Below, piece after piece: positions 18,675 through 28,018 of a stretch of 64,000 nucleotides of DNA (positions are counted from its first letter, which is position 1; each line of letters starts with the position of its first letter). The translations under genes were made by a program, and so were the position numbers. Below the pieces are notes generated by a model. That model was not told the origin of the DNA, ran no database searches, and worked only from the letters and a program-made list of their open reading frames with translations. The DNA is from Neokomagataea anthophila (lineage in GTDB: Bacteria; Pseudomonadota; Alphaproteobacteria; Acetobacterales; Acetobacteraceae), in contig NZ_JAGRQH010000004.1 in NCBI RefSeq assembly GCF_018122595.1, forward strand, positions 1-64,000, in the 5' to 3' direction.

Positions 18675-20336
18675 ATGCTCACCCTCTTCGATACTGACTA
18701 CGCTCAACTCATTTTGTGCGCGCTAGATCATACCGCTGGCGTAATCATTATAGACTCACATAAAAATACACTTCTATTCAACAATAAGTTCATTGAAATA
18801 AGTCAATACGATAAAAATAAAAAAAATGATCTTATCGATAATATAACGCAACTCATTAACAGTGACGAAATATGGCACGGAGAATTATGTTATAATAAAA
18901 ACAGTGGCATCCCATCATGGGTAGACCTCACAATAGTTCCTCACTTTAATAAAGCAAAAAATACCACTTATTACATCAGTATCTGCTTTGATATCAGCAC
19001 GCAGAAGATGACAGAAGAGCACCTTCGCGCCAATAAAAATATGCTACAAAAAGCCTTAACGATTGACCCCTTAACCGGCATATCAAATCGAATAGCATTT
19101 TCAAACCACGTTAAAAGCATACCTAAAAAAGAAAAAAGTAATCTTTTAGTATGTATCTACATGATAGATATAGATTCATTTAAGATCGCCAATGATACAC
19201 TAGGCCATAAAGCTGGCGACAAACTCTTAAAAGAAATATCTCAAAAATTACATAATGCACAAAACGATCACACCCTCGTCGCCCGCATGGGGGGTGATGA
19301 ATTTGCCATTATCACAACAGGATCATCCGAGAATTATTTTAAAGAAAAAGTAAATCGTACAATTCAATCACTTAATTTTTTATTTTCATTTAATGGAATA
19401 GTGCACCATACGACCGCAAGCATTGGCTACGCTATCTCCAACATAAATGACAAAGATATATACAACACCTTATACTCGGCCGATATCGCTCTATACCATG
19501 CAAAATCAATGGGCGGAAACTGTGCTTATGCTTATAATTCAGAGTTAAAGCATCAACATGACAATAAAATACGCCTTCGATCCGCTATATTAAATAATTT
19601 ACAAAAAAATGAATTTCTCATACAATATCAACCGATAATCGAAATGAATTCGAATAATATTGTTTCCACGAGCACCAGTTTACAATGCCTGTCTCCTCAC
19701 GGAGATTGGTCCATTGATAATTTAGATAATATTGTTGATAATATACACATTGACCGAGCATTGTCGCAAACATCATTCACTGAAATACTTAAAGAAATAC
19801 AAAAAATACAAAAATACCCCATCAATTTCTCTCTAAAAATTCCAAGCAAAAATATCATTCATGCCCAATTATTATCAAATACCATTGAAAAAATAACAAA
19901 ACACTCCATTCCACCTGAAAGAGTAATTTTAGAAATTGATAACAATATCATCAATAATACAAAAAATAACGCTATTCAGCGCGACCTTGCTGAACTTCGC
20001 AAAATGGGTATTAAAATTATTCTCAGCGGCTTTGGCAAAGAAAAGACCTACCTTATGCCGTTACGAGATATTGAGTATGACTATACTAAAATTGATTTCT
20101 CTCTCATCCAGACACTGCACTCTTCAACAATCAACCGCACAATCACCAAAAGCCTCATCGACATCACCCATGCCATGGGCAAAAAAACTATCGCAGAAGG
20201 CGTTGAAACAACTCAATGCGCCGATATTTTAACGCAATTAGGCTGTGATTTCGCACAAGGGCTGTTCTACTCTCCCCCCCTCACCCTCAAGCAGCTTGAA
20301 AAAAAATTGCAGACAAGCACATCTCCCTTTCGGTAA
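18675..20336 (+). CDS. PAS-GGDEF protein with a degenerate EAL domain (probable diguanylate cyclase)
   Basis: A 553-residue signalling protein (569 from an alternative TTG at 18627); neither start has a clear ribosome site. The N-terminal ~120 residues look like a PAS sensor with no TM helix. The GGDEF domain has intact RMGGDEFAII (about 205-214) and should make cyclic-di-GMP. The EAL domain is degraded: the EAL motif is replaced by SLQC, LELTE reads LEIDN, and the catalytic DDFG reads SGFG, while KIDF, EGVET and QG...PP remain. Phosphodiesterase activity is therefore unlikely; it may bind c-di-GMP or a partner. The gene is strikingly AT-rich, with Asn/Ile/Lys codons unlike its neighbours, which suggests transfer. 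Confidence 0.88.
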   Translation: MLTLFDTDYAQLILCALDHTAGVIIIDSHKNTLLFNNKFIEISQYDKNKKNDLIDNITQLINSDEIWHGELCYNKNSGIPSWVDLTIVPHFNKAKNTTYYISICFDISTQKMTEEHLRANKNMLQKALTIDPLTGISNRIAFSNHVKSIPKKEKSNLLVCIYMIDIDSFKIANDTLGHKAGDKLLKEISQKLHNAQNDHTLVARMGGDEFAIITTGSSENYFKEKVNRTIQSLNFLFSFNGIVHHTTASIGYAISNINDKDIYNTLYSADIALYHAKSMGGNCAYAYNSELKHQHDNKIRLRSAILNNLQKNEFLIQYQPIIEMNSNNIVSTSTSLQCLSPHGDWSIDNLDNIVDNIHIDRALSQTSFTEILKEIQKIQKYPINFSLKIPSKNIIHAQLLSNTIEKITKHSIPPERVILEIDNNIINNTKNNAIQRDLAELRKMGIKIILSGFGKEKTYLMPLRDIEYDYTKIDFSLIQTLHSSTINRTITKSLIDITHAMGKKTIAEGVETTQCADILTQLGCDFAQGLFYSPPLTLKQLEKKLQTSTSPFR

Positions 20337-20377
20337 CTGCATTTGCGTCCAACAGGCCCGAGCAGTAAATTACCCGA

Positions 20378-21478
20378 ATGTCCGACCCAGTAGAATCCTT
20401 CTCACCCGCCCCACCAAACCGCGTTCTTGCGCCTATTGATCTAGGTTGCGGCGTAGTCATTGATGACCCCGTTATTCTCGCCCCACTTTCCGGCGTGACC
20501 GACCTCCCCTTCCGCCAACTCGCCCGTGAGTTAGGTGCAGGCCTTGTCGTCTCTGAAATGATCGCCTCATGGGCCATGATCCGTGAGAATGAAAACACCA
20601 TGCGCATGGCACGCTCTGCATCCGGCGGCATCAACGCCGTGCAACTCGCTGGTTGCGAGCCCGACGCCATGGCTCAAGCCGCTAAAATTTCCGTTGATGG
20701 CGGCGCAAACCTCGTCGATATCAACTTCGGCTGCCCCGTTAAAAAGGTCGCCATCGGCCAAATGGCAGGCTCTGCGCTCATGCGTGATGAAGTCCAAGCT
20801 GGCCGCCTTCTTGAAGCAACCGTTAAAGCCGTCAATGTCCCCGTCACGCTCAAAATGCGTATGGGCTGGGACCACAGTAACCTTAATGCTCCGCGCCTTG
20901 CCAAAATCGCAGAAGAAAGCGGCATTAAAATGGTCACAGTCCACGGCCGAACCCGCCAAATGTTCTATAATGGTGAGGCCGATTGGCGCTTTGTTCAAAC
21001 CGTAAAAGACGCTGTTTCTCTGCCCGTTATCGTAAATGGTGACGTCACCACCATTCGTAAAGCGCGTGAAGCTCTACATCAATCCGGCGCAGATGGGGTC
21101 ATGATTGGCCGCGGCTGCTACGGACGCCCTTGGTTCATCGCGCAGGTCGCCGGCTCTCTCAAAACAGGCCAAGACATCCCTGACCCTGATTTAGCAACGG
21201 AAAAAACCATTGTGCTGAAACATTACCGCATGATGTTAGAGCATTTTGGAGAACGTCCAGGCCTACGCCTCGCGCGCAAACACGTCTCTTGGTACTCTGC
21301 CGGCCTCCCCGGTTCCGCCACGTTCCGCTCAACCATTAACCGTATCGATAATGCGCCTGAAGCCATTCAGCTTCTGGAAGACTTTTACAACCGTCACCTT
21401 GACGCGGGCATCACGCGTGACCGCGAATCTGGCCCAGCCGCAAGCCTCCCAGCGGATGCAGGCCATACAACCTGCTAA
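20378..21478 (+). CDS. dusB: tRNA-dihydrouridine synthase B
   Basis: A 366-residue FMN enzyme that reduces uridine to dihydrouridine in the tRNA D-loop; formerly called NifR3 when found in front of ntrBC. The FMN barrel start is [15 protein letters not shown]. The catalytic Cys119 lies in [11 protein letters not shown], with tRNA/FMN-binding TVHGRTR and the phosphate site [10 protein letters not shown] further on. Length and order match DusB. It heads the Ntr gene cluster with 16 bp to the next gene, the classical alphaproteobacterial arrangement. Confidence 0.95.
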   Translation: MSDPVESFSPAPPNRVLAPIDLGCGVVIDDPVILAPLSGVTDLPFRQLARELGAGLVVSEMIASWAMIRENENTMRMARSASGGINAVQLAGCEPDAMAQAAKISVDGGANLVDINFGCPVKKVAIGQMAGSALMRDEVQAGRLLEATVKAVNVPVTLKMRMGWDHSNLNAPRLAKIAEESGIKMVTVHGRTRQMFYNGEADWRFVQTVKDAVSLPVIVNGDVTTIRKAREALHQSGADGVMIGRGCYGRPWFIAQVAGSLKTGQDIPDPDLATEKTIVLKHYRMMLEHFGERPGLRLARKHVSWYSAGLPGSATFRSTINRIDNAPEAIQLLEDFYNRHLDAGITRDRESGPAASLPADAGHTTC

Positions 21479-21494
21479 TGCACCGTAAGACATT

Positions 21495-22256
21495 GTGACG
21501 AGATACATTGTGACGCAACCGTCTTTCAGAGCATCCGTGCTCACCGTTGAAGACCCAACCATGCGGCCGCTGTTTTTATACGGCGCCACTCGTCTTGACC
21601 GCCAAGACGTGGCGCGCCGTCTGCATAATGCGGGCCCTCGCGCAAAAGCCCCTTTTATTGTCGCCACACTAACCGCCACCCCCCGCGCACTCCGCCCCGC
21701 CGCATTATTTGGCAATGGAGAAGAACAAGCCGGGTGGATCAGAGAAGCACGCGGCGGCACCCTCCTGCTGGATGAAATTGACTGCCTCTGGCCCGATATT
21801 CAGCGCACCCTCATCCAACATCTCCAAGCCGAAAATGCGAGCTTTCGTCTCCTCATTGGCAGCCGCTATGACGCCACCTCTCTGCTGCGCCACGGCGGAT
21901 TAGACGAACACTTCCACGCATGGCTCTCAGGCCTCAATACCGTGCAGAAACTCGGGCCCGAGCGTATCAGCGCCATATGCCGCCAAGTGGGCTCCGAACG
22001 CGCACAGCTTCGCGGTTTAGCCCGCGCACTTGAACGACCATTAAGCGAATTCTTTGAAACAGGTGCTGGGCATGATAGCGGCGACTTACACGCCTGTGTC
22101 GTCGCGGAAATCGAACGCCCCCTGATTGATAAGGTCCTACGCCGCACGGGCGGCAATCAAATCCGCGCAGCAGCCATTCTGGGGCTAAACCGGAACACCT
22201 TACGTAAAAAAATTCGTGAGTTGGACATCATTGTGACCAAAGGAAGCGACGATTGA
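21495..22256 (+). CDS. Reduced NtrC-like protein (AAA remnant plus Fis-type HTH)
   Basis: A 253-residue protein in the ntrC position. It has no receiver domain and no Walker A (GESGTGKE) motif. It retains a Walker B-like GGTLLLDEIDCLW and a complete C-terminal Fis-type helix-turn-helix, GGNQIRAAAILGLNRNTLRK. It therefore looks like an NtrC cut down to part of the AAA core and the DNA-binding end, and is unlikely to be an ATP-dependent sigma-54 activator. The GTG start at 21495 is uncertain (GTG 21510 or ATG 21561 also fit). ntrB, normally between dusB and ntrC, is absent. Its stop overlaps the ntrY TTG start, so it is co-translated with ntrY. Confidence 0.75.
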   Translation: MTRYIVTQPSFRASVLTVEDPTMRPLFLYGATRLDRQDVARRLHNAGPRAKAPFIVATLTATPRALRPAALFGNGEEQAGWIREARGGTLLLDEIDCLWPDIQRTLIQHLQAENASFRLLIGSRYDATSLLRHGGLDEHFHAWLSGLNTVQKLGPERISAICRQVGSERAQLRGLARALERPLSEFFETGAGHDSGDLHACVVAEIERPLIDKVLRRTGGNQIRAAAILGLNRNTLRKKIRELDIIVTKGSDD

Positions 22257-24637
22257 CTCAAAACCGGTCACGCACGGGGCGCAAGCGCTTTCGTGAGTAT
22301 TTATCAAGCGCAAATGGCGTCGTCCTGCTTACGGTTATGGCGCTCATCCTTGCGTTTATGACCTTTGTTGTCCTCGCTGGCGGCCTCTCCATCACACATC
22401 GCCCGGTCATTCAGGCGATGATTTTCTTACTCGACTTCCTGATGCTGATGCTCATCAGCGCTGCCGCGGTCTCTCAGGTCGGGCGCATGCTCGCAGAGCG
22501 CCGTTTAGGGTTTGCAGGAGCCCGCCTTCATGCGCGCCTCATCACACTGTTCGGCATTGTTGCCGTCGCCCCCACGATTGTCGTAGGGGCCGTCGCAACA
22601 CTTTTTTTCCATTACGGCGTAGAAATTTGGTTCTCCAACCGCGTCAATAATGCCCTGACAGAAGCCCGCTCCGTCGCCGCAGGCTACTTACAAGAACATA
22701 ACGATAATATCCGCACCGCAGCGTATTCTTTAGCCAACACCCTTATCCTTGTTCAAAATGATGAGCTTTTTGCTCATGGGGTTGATCTCCTCCATAACCC
22801 CGAACGTCTACGCGAGCTCCTCGATGATGAAGTCTATGAACGCGGCCTCACCGATGCCGAAGTTTTTGACCCTCTCACAAACCGTATTTTAGCAACCGGT
22901 GGCGTGCTCGGCTCCGCCGATATGGCCCCGCCCCCCTTACCCCCCAAATCAGTCATCGAAATGGCCCGTACAGATGTCGCCATTTTAGACCGACCCGACC
23001 AACGCTTTATCCGCGCCGTTGTATCCCTTGGCGATAATTCAGGCTTGATGCTGGTCATCACTCGCCCTGTGGACCCGCAAGTCCTTGAGCATATGCACCG
23101 CACAGATGAATTGGTGCAGGACTACAAACGCATGCTCGCCAATCGCGGCAAGACACAAGTCACCTTCGTCATGATCTTCATGTTGATGGGCTTACTCGTT
23201 CTAGCCGTCGGCATGCTCACAGGGCTGGCCTTGGCAAACCGTATCGCCAATCCACTCGGCCTGCTCATTCTTGCCGCCACACGCATTTCTCAGGGCGATC
23301 TCGCTGTGCGTGTCCCCGTCCCAGACAACTCATCACGGCGCCCCATGTTCCGCGATGACGAAGTCACCGGTCTATCACGCGCCTTCAACCGCATGACCGA
23401 CCAGCTTGAAGCCCAACGCTCCGAGCTAATGGTCGCTTATGATCAAATCAATGAACGCCGCCGCTTTACCGAAACCGTACTCTCCGGCGTGTCTGCCGGT
23501 GTCATTGGCCTCGACAAGCGGCAAGTCATTGAACTCCCCAATCGCGCAGCCTCCAACGTGCTGCAAAAAGATCTCATGCCGGCAGTCGGGCACAACCTTG
23601 TCGAAACCGTCCCTGAATTTGCCTCCCTCCTTACAGCTGCCCGCGAAGCACCCGAGCGGGTCCATACCGCTGAAATACAAGTCGATACTGATGGCGCCCA
23701 ACGCCCCGGCGGCCCCGGTGATGGCGGCGGAGCTGGCGCTGGACGGACGCTCCTCGTGCGGATCGTCGCAGAATTGCGCGGCTCAGAGGTTGCTGGTTAC
23801 GTCGTTACCTTCGATGACATAACGGCCCTCCAATCAGCTCAGCGTAAAGCAGCCTGGGCTGATGTTGCACGTCGCGTCGCCCATGAAATCAAAAACCCCC
23901 TCACCCCCATCCAACTCGCGTCAGAACGGTTAAAACGCCGATTCCTGAAAGAAATTCAGTCAGACCCAGAAACATACACACAACTGGTCGACACAATTGT
24001 GCGGCAGGTTAGTGATATCGGCCGTATGGTCGATGAGTTCTCGGCCTTTGCCCGCATGCCTCAACCCGTGATCCAAACGGAAGATTTCTCACGTTTATGC
24101 CGAGAAGCCCTCGTGCTTCAGAAAAACGCAAACCCCGATATTGTGTATGAGACACATAACCTACCACCCTCTGGCCCAACAGTACGGTGTGACCGGCGCT
24201 TAATTGGGCAAGCTCTTACCAATTTGCTCCAAAATGCCGCAGACGCTATTCATATGACCGAACGCGCCAAACAGCGTGAAACGGACGAAACAGGTGCTTT
24301 GTTGCCAATCGGCCATATTGTGATGGGGTTGCACATCCACGACGGTCATGCCCAATTAGTCATTGACGATGACGGGATCGGCCTCCCGCAGGGAGAACGC
24401 CACCGTTTGACGGAACCTTATGTGACCCATAAGGCTAAGGGAACGGGGCTTGGCCTCGCCATTGTCAAAAAGATTATGGAAGATCACGCTGGTGCATTAA
24501 CACTCGCAGATCGTAAGCAGTCGGATAGTATCTGCGAGGCAGAAGGAGAGACCGGACACGTGCGTGGTACGCAAGTCACACTGGTGCTCCCCCTTGCAGA
24601 AGATGACGCCTCGCGTAACAAGGGGGGCGGCGTATGA
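22253..24637 (+). CDS. ntrY: Nitrogen-regulation sensor histidine kinase NtrY
   Basis: A 794-residue inner-membrane sensor kinase partnered with NtrX. Several N-terminal TM helices lie within the first ~130 residues, with another near 305-330. HAMP follows (LANRIANPLGLLILAATRIS), then a PAS region containing an unusual Gly-rich insert (RPGGPGDGGGAGAG), the H box AHEIKNPLTPIQ with His544, and the ATP-binding G box GTGLGLAIVKK. The TTG start overlaps the previous stop by 4 bp. It lies 9 bp before ntrX. The signal is unknown; homologues respond to nitrogen or redox state. Confidence 0.93.
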   Translation: MTQNRSRTGRKRFREYLSSANGVVLLTVMALILAFMTFVVLAGGLSITHRPVIQAMIFLLDFLMLMLISAAAVSQVGRMLAERRLGFAGARLHARLITLFGIVAVAPTIVVGAVATLFFHYGVEIWFSNRVNNALTEARSVAAGYLQEHNDNIRTAAYSLANTLILVQNDELFAHGVDLLHNPERLRELLDDEVYERGLTDAEVFDPLTNRILATGGVLGSADMAPPPLPPKSVIEMARTDVAILDRPDQRFIRAVVSLGDNSGLMLVITRPVDPQVLEHMHRTDELVQDYKRMLANRGKTQVTFVMIFMLMGLLVLAVGMLTGLALANRIANPLGLLILAATRISQGDLAVRVPVPDNSSRRPMFRDDEVTGLSRAFNRMTDQLEAQRSELMVAYDQINERRRFTETVLSGVSAGVIGLDKRQVIELPNRAASNVLQKDLMPAVGHNLVETVPEFASLLTAAREAPERVHTAEIQVDTDGAQRPGGPGDGGGAGAGRTLLVRIVAELRGSEVAGYVVTFDDITALQSAQRKAAWADVARRVAHEIKNPLTPIQLASERLKRRFLKEIQSDPETYTQLVDTIVRQVSDIGRMVDEFSAFARMPQPVIQTEDFSRLCREALVLQKNANPDIVYETHNLPPSGPTVRCDRRLIGQALTNLLQNAADAIHMTERAKQRETDETGALLPIGHIVMGLHIHDGHAQLVIDDDGIGLPQGERHRLTEPYVTHKAKGTGLGLAIVKKIMEDHAGALTLADRKQSDSICEAEGETGHVRGTQVTLVLPLAEDDASRNKGGGV

Positions 24638-24646
24638 GGATAACAG

Positions 24647-26047
24647 ATGGAACATGAGATTCTGATCGTCGATGACGAGCCGGATATCCGGTTTCTCATC
24701 GAGGGCATACTCAACGATGAGGGCTACCGGACGCGCACAGCGTCTAGCGCGGAACAAGCGCTGGCAATGTTTCGTGCCACACGTCCGTCACTGGTCATTC
24801 TGGACATCTGGCTACAGGGCTCCAAAATGGACGGGATTGAGGTGCTCAAGCACATGCAATCTGAGGAACCCGGCTTACCAACATTGATGATTTCAGGGCA
24901 CGGCACCATTGAAACGGCCGTAGCTAGCCTCAAACACGGGGCATATGACTTTATCGAAAAGCCCTTCCAGTCTGATCGCTTACTTGTCGTCGTTCAACGC
25001 GCACTTGAAGCAGCACGCCTCAAGCAAGAAAACGCAGAACTACGTTTGCGTGCCGGGAATGACACTACCCTTTTCGGGGAAGGCACTGCCATCGCAACGG
25101 TTCGCGGGCAAATTGAGCGTGTTGCACCGACAAACTCACGAGTACTGATCACCGGTCCTGCTGGGGCGGGCAAAGAAGTCGCTGCGCGCATGATCCATGC
25201 CCGCTCCCGCCGCCCAGAAGGCCCATTCATCGCTCTTAACTGCGCAGTACTCGCACCGAACCGGTTCGAAGAAGAACTGTTTGGTCTAGAAGGTACCGCG
25301 GAACATCCCATGCGACGCGGCGTACTCGAACGCGCCAACCGTGGCACCCTTCTTCTTGATGAAGTCGGGGATATGCCATTGGAGACGCAAGGCAAGATCG
25401 TCCGCGCCTTGCAGGATCAATCTTTTGAGCGTATCGGCGGCACAACCCGCGTCAAGGTTGATGTGCGCGTCATCGCCACCACTAACCGAGATCTGCAGGC
25501 CGAAATCGCCGCGCATCGCTTCCGGGAAGATCTATACTACCGCCTCGCGGTTGTACCTCTGCGCGTTCCCTCCCTGCGTGAACGCCGGGAAGATGTTCCT
25601 GCTCTTGCACGGCATTTCTTGGAACGGTGCGCGCTGTCTTCCGGCTTGCCCGTGCGTGAACTCTCTGTCGATGCCCTCGCCGCCCTGCAAACCTACGATT
25701 GGCCGGGCAATGCGCGTGAGCTGCGTAACCTCATGGAGCGCCTACTCATCATGATGCCTGGTGGTGGCAATGACCCCATCAGAGCCGATATGCTCCCCGC
25801 AAATATCAGCCAAGGCGCCCCTTCCATGACCCGGTTGAACGCTGGAGCGGATGTCATGAGCTTGCCACTCCGGGAAGCACGAGACCTTTTCGAAACACAA
25901 TACCTACAGGTTCAGTTGACCCGGTTTGGCGGAAATATCAGCCGAACAGCCAATTTCGTCTGTATGGAGCGTAGTGCGTTGCACCGCAAACTCAAGCAGT
26001 TAGGCGTAACAATGCAAGACGACAAAGCTCCGAGCACTGCCTCGTGA
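24647..26047 (+). CDS. ntrX: Response regulator NtrX
   Basis: A 466-residue NtrC-family regulator. The receiver has DDEPD and the phospho-acceptor Asp53 (VILDIW). The AAA+ domain has a modified Walker A GPAGAGKE near residue 170, Walker B GTLLLDEVGDMP, and the arginine finger region FREDLYYRL. A C-terminal Fis-type HTH ends the protein (GGNISRTANFVCMERSALHRK). The sigma-54 contact loop GAFTGA is missing: the region after EEELFG reads LEGTAEHPMRRG. This suggests regulation that does not use classic sigma-54 activation. ntrY and ntrX are adjacent, and hfq follows. Confidence 0.94.
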   Translation: MEHEILIVDDEPDIRFLIEGILNDEGYRTRTASSAEQALAMFRATRPSLVILDIWLQGSKMDGIEVLKHMQSEEPGLPTLMISGHGTIETAVASLKHGAYDFIEKPFQSDRLLVVVQRALEAARLKQENAELRLRAGNDTTLFGEGTAIATVRGQIERVAPTNSRVLITGPAGAGKEVAARMIHARSRRPEGPFIALNCAVLAPNRFEEELFGLEGTAEHPMRRGVLERANRGTLLLDEVGDMPLETQGKIVRALQDQSFERIGGTTRVKVDVRVIATTNRDLQAEIAAHRFREDLYYRLAVVPLRVPSLRERREDVPALARHFLERCALSSGLPVRELSVDALAALQTYDWPGNARELRNLMERLLIMMPGGGNDPIRADMLPANISQGAPSMTRLNAGADVMSLPLREARDLFETQYLQVQLTRFGGNISRTANFVCMERSALHRKLKQLGVTMQDDKAPSTAS

Positions 26048-26075
26048 GCGATAACCTCTTGGAGTCGATATTCGC

Positions 26076-26318
26076 GTGACGTCTTCTGCTTCGTTCCCTG
26101 CCATTCAGGAACGTTTTCTGGACCATATCAGCAAGACAGAAAGCCCGGTCACGGTCTTTCTCGTTAACGGTGTCAAACTACAGGGCGTTGTCACCCAGTT
26201 TGACCCAGAAACCCTCCTGCTGCGCCGTGATGGACACATTCAGCTTGTTTACAAACACGCTGTCAGCACCATCATGCCATCAGGCCCGATGCCCCATTTT
26301 TCGGATGAGACAATTTGA
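26076..26318 (+). CDS. hfq: RNA chaperone Hfq
   Basis: An 80-residue Sm-like hexameric RNA chaperone that pairs small RNAs with mRNAs. Sm1 ([19 protein letters not shown]) and Sm2 ([11 protein letters not shown]) are both intact, and Gln8-like residues of the distal face are kept in AIQERFLD. It starts with GTG, with TTGGAGT about 10 nt upstream. The short C-terminal tail is typical of alphaproteobacteria. Its stop overlaps the hflX TTG start (TTGA), giving the conserved hfq-hflX pair. Confidence 0.96.
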   Translation: MTSSASFPAIQERFLDHISKTESPVTVFLVNGVKLQGVVTQFDPETLLLRRDGHIQLVYKHAVSTIMPSGPMPHFSDETI

Positions 26319-27622
26319 GCGGACACGATACGCGCAAACCCGCTACACGCGCTGCTGTTATTTTGCCGTGGGAGCGCTCAGCTGCCACGGATGATGTCCG
26401 GGCGGCTGATGCCCGGCTAGAGGAAGCCGTCGGTTTGGCTGCCTCCATCGGGCTCGTGATCGTACGGCAAGTGGCCTTCCTACTCCGTGCACGCCGCCCG
26501 GCAACACTCTTAGGCACAGGTCAGGTCGAGCAACTCGCCGATGCTGTCAAACAAGATGACGTCGATGTCGTCGTGGTGGATGCACGCCTTTCACCAGGCC
26601 AACAACGCAACTTGGAAAAGATTTTAGGCTGTAAGGTCGTCGACCGGACCGGCCTAATTCTTGATATTTTCGGTGCACGTGCCGCAACGCGTGAGGGCGT
26701 GCTTCAAGTAGAACTCGCTCACCTTGAGTATCAACGCTCACGCCTCGTCCGTCTCTGGACCCACTTGGAACGTCAGCGCGGTGGCTTCGGCTTCCTTGGC
26801 GGACCCGGCGAAACACAGATGGAAGCGGATCGTCGTATGCTCGCGGAGCGGATTAGCAAAATCCGTAAAGAGCTCGAACAAGTCCGCCGCACCCGCGGCC
26901 TGCACCGTGATGCCCGTAAACGCGTACCATTTCCGGTCGTCGCCCTTGTCGGCTATACAAATGCTGGCAAATCAACTCTCTTTAATGCCCTCACCGGCGC
27001 CACCGTACACGCACAAGATCAGCTTTTCGCGACCCTCGACCCGACAATGCGCGGCGTCACCCTTCCTTCCGGCCGGAAAGTCATTCTGTCGGATACAGTA
27101 GGCTTCATCAGTGAACTGCCGACAGAACTGATCGCGGCCTTCCGCGCCACTCTTGAAGAAGTCTCTCAAGCAGACGTTATTTTACACGTACGAGACATCG
27201 CCCACCCCGATTCAACAGCCCAACACGCCGATGTGCTGAATGTTCTTGATGGCATGGTGCGCGATGGAATGCTTGATTCAAGCTGGCCTGATCGGACAAT
27301 CGAAGTTCTCAACAAAGCCGATCTTATGGGAGGCGTTGCCTCTGTTCCACGCCGGGACGGCGCTGTAGCGATCTCCGCCATCACAGGCGACGGCATCCCT
27401 GACCTGTTTGAAATTCTTGATCAACACATGACGCGCTCCATGCGCCATGCTCATGCTCATATCGCACCAGAAGATGGTGCTGCTCTGGCATGGCTCTACC
27501 AGCATGGTGAAGTTGTCGAACGTTTAGACCGGGAAGATGCCATCGTCGTAGACGTACGCCTTTTCCCCGCGGATGAAGAGCGCTTTGCTGAGGCCTTCCC
27601 AGGCCGCCTACGTCAAGACTAA
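26315..27622 (+). CDS. hflX: Ribosome-associated GTPase HflX
   Basis: A 435-residue GTPase that splits or rescues stalled 70S ribosomes. The N-terminal HflX domain holds [12 protein letters not shown] and the glycine-rich [16 protein letters not shown]. The G domain has P-loop GYTNAGKS, G3 [10 protein letters not shown] and G4 NKAD. The TTG start overlaps the hfq stop by 4 bp, so its translation depends on hfq. It ends the cluster, 10 bp before an 11-bp hairpin. Confidence 0.95.
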   Translation: MSGHDTRKPATRAAVILPWERSAATDDVRAADARLEEAVGLAASIGLVIVRQVAFLLRARRPATLLGTGQVEQLADAVKQDDVDVVVVDARLSPGQQRNLEKILGCKVVDRTGLILDIFGARAATREGVLQVELAHLEYQRSRLVRLWTHLERQRGGFGFLGGPGETQMEADRRMLAERISKIRKELEQVRRTRGLHRDARKRVPFPVVALVGYTNAGKSTLFNALTGATVHAQDQLFATLDPTMRGVTLPSGRKVILSDTVGFISELPTELIAAFRATLEEVSQADVILHVRDIAHPDSTAQHADVLNVLDGMVRDGMLDSSWPDRTIEVLNKADLMGGVASVPRRDGAVAISAITGDGIPDLFEILDQHMTRSMRHAHAHIAPEDGAALAWLYQHGEVVERLDREDAIVVDVRLFPADEERFAEAFPGRLRQD

Positions 27623-27632
27623 AACACCAGCC

Positions 27633-27665
27633 GCACTCGAAAGATGTTCCTATTCTTTCGAGTGC
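27633..27665. terminator. Hairpin between convergent hflX and a small gene
   Basis: A perfect 11-bp stem GCACTCGAAAG/CTTTCGAGTGC (27633-27643 and 27655-27665) has an 11-nt loop. It lies between convergent genes. Neither side has a strong T run, so efficiency is uncertain. Confidence 0.5.
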
Positions 27666-27677
27666 TGAGCGCCTCAC

Positions 27678-27893
27678 CTAACCAAGAGGACCAATTTCTG
27701 TCCGGTGCCGTTCCCGGCCACTTTCGGTTAGAATAAAGCGTCCATCTTCGCGGCGAACCACAAAGCCCATTGCCTCCAAACGTTCGAGGCAAGGCTGGTC
27801 TTTAAGACCATCAGGCCGCCCGACATCCCCGCACAGCAACAAGCGATGCAAGGTCGAGCGACAACACGTTTCAAGATAGGGTTCGTCCCACAT
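27678..27893 (-). CDS. Small hypothetical protein, possible winged-helix-like
   Basis: A 71-residue protein beginning MWDEPYLETCCRS. AGGAG lies 7 nt before this ATG, which favours it over the longer frame to 27953. The last part, MGFVVRREDGRFILTESGRERH, resembles the wing of a winged-helix domain (short helix, then beta hairpin ending in TxxGRxRH). DNA binding is only a guess. No TM helix or signal peptide was seen. It is divergent from pyrD and convergent with hflX. Confidence 0.65.
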   Translation of the reverse strand: MWDEPYLETCCRSTLHRLLLCGDVGRPDGLKDQPCLERLEAMGFVVRREDGRFILTESGRERHRTEIGPLG

Positions 27894-28018
27894 GTCCTTG
27901 CTCCTATCCTGTCCCACGCATAAGGCCAACCCCTGCACAACACTGCCTTGCAAGAAATCGCATCAGAATCGTGCTAAAATTTCCCATACCCCTTATTTTT
28001 GGAGTACCCTTCCGGCTC

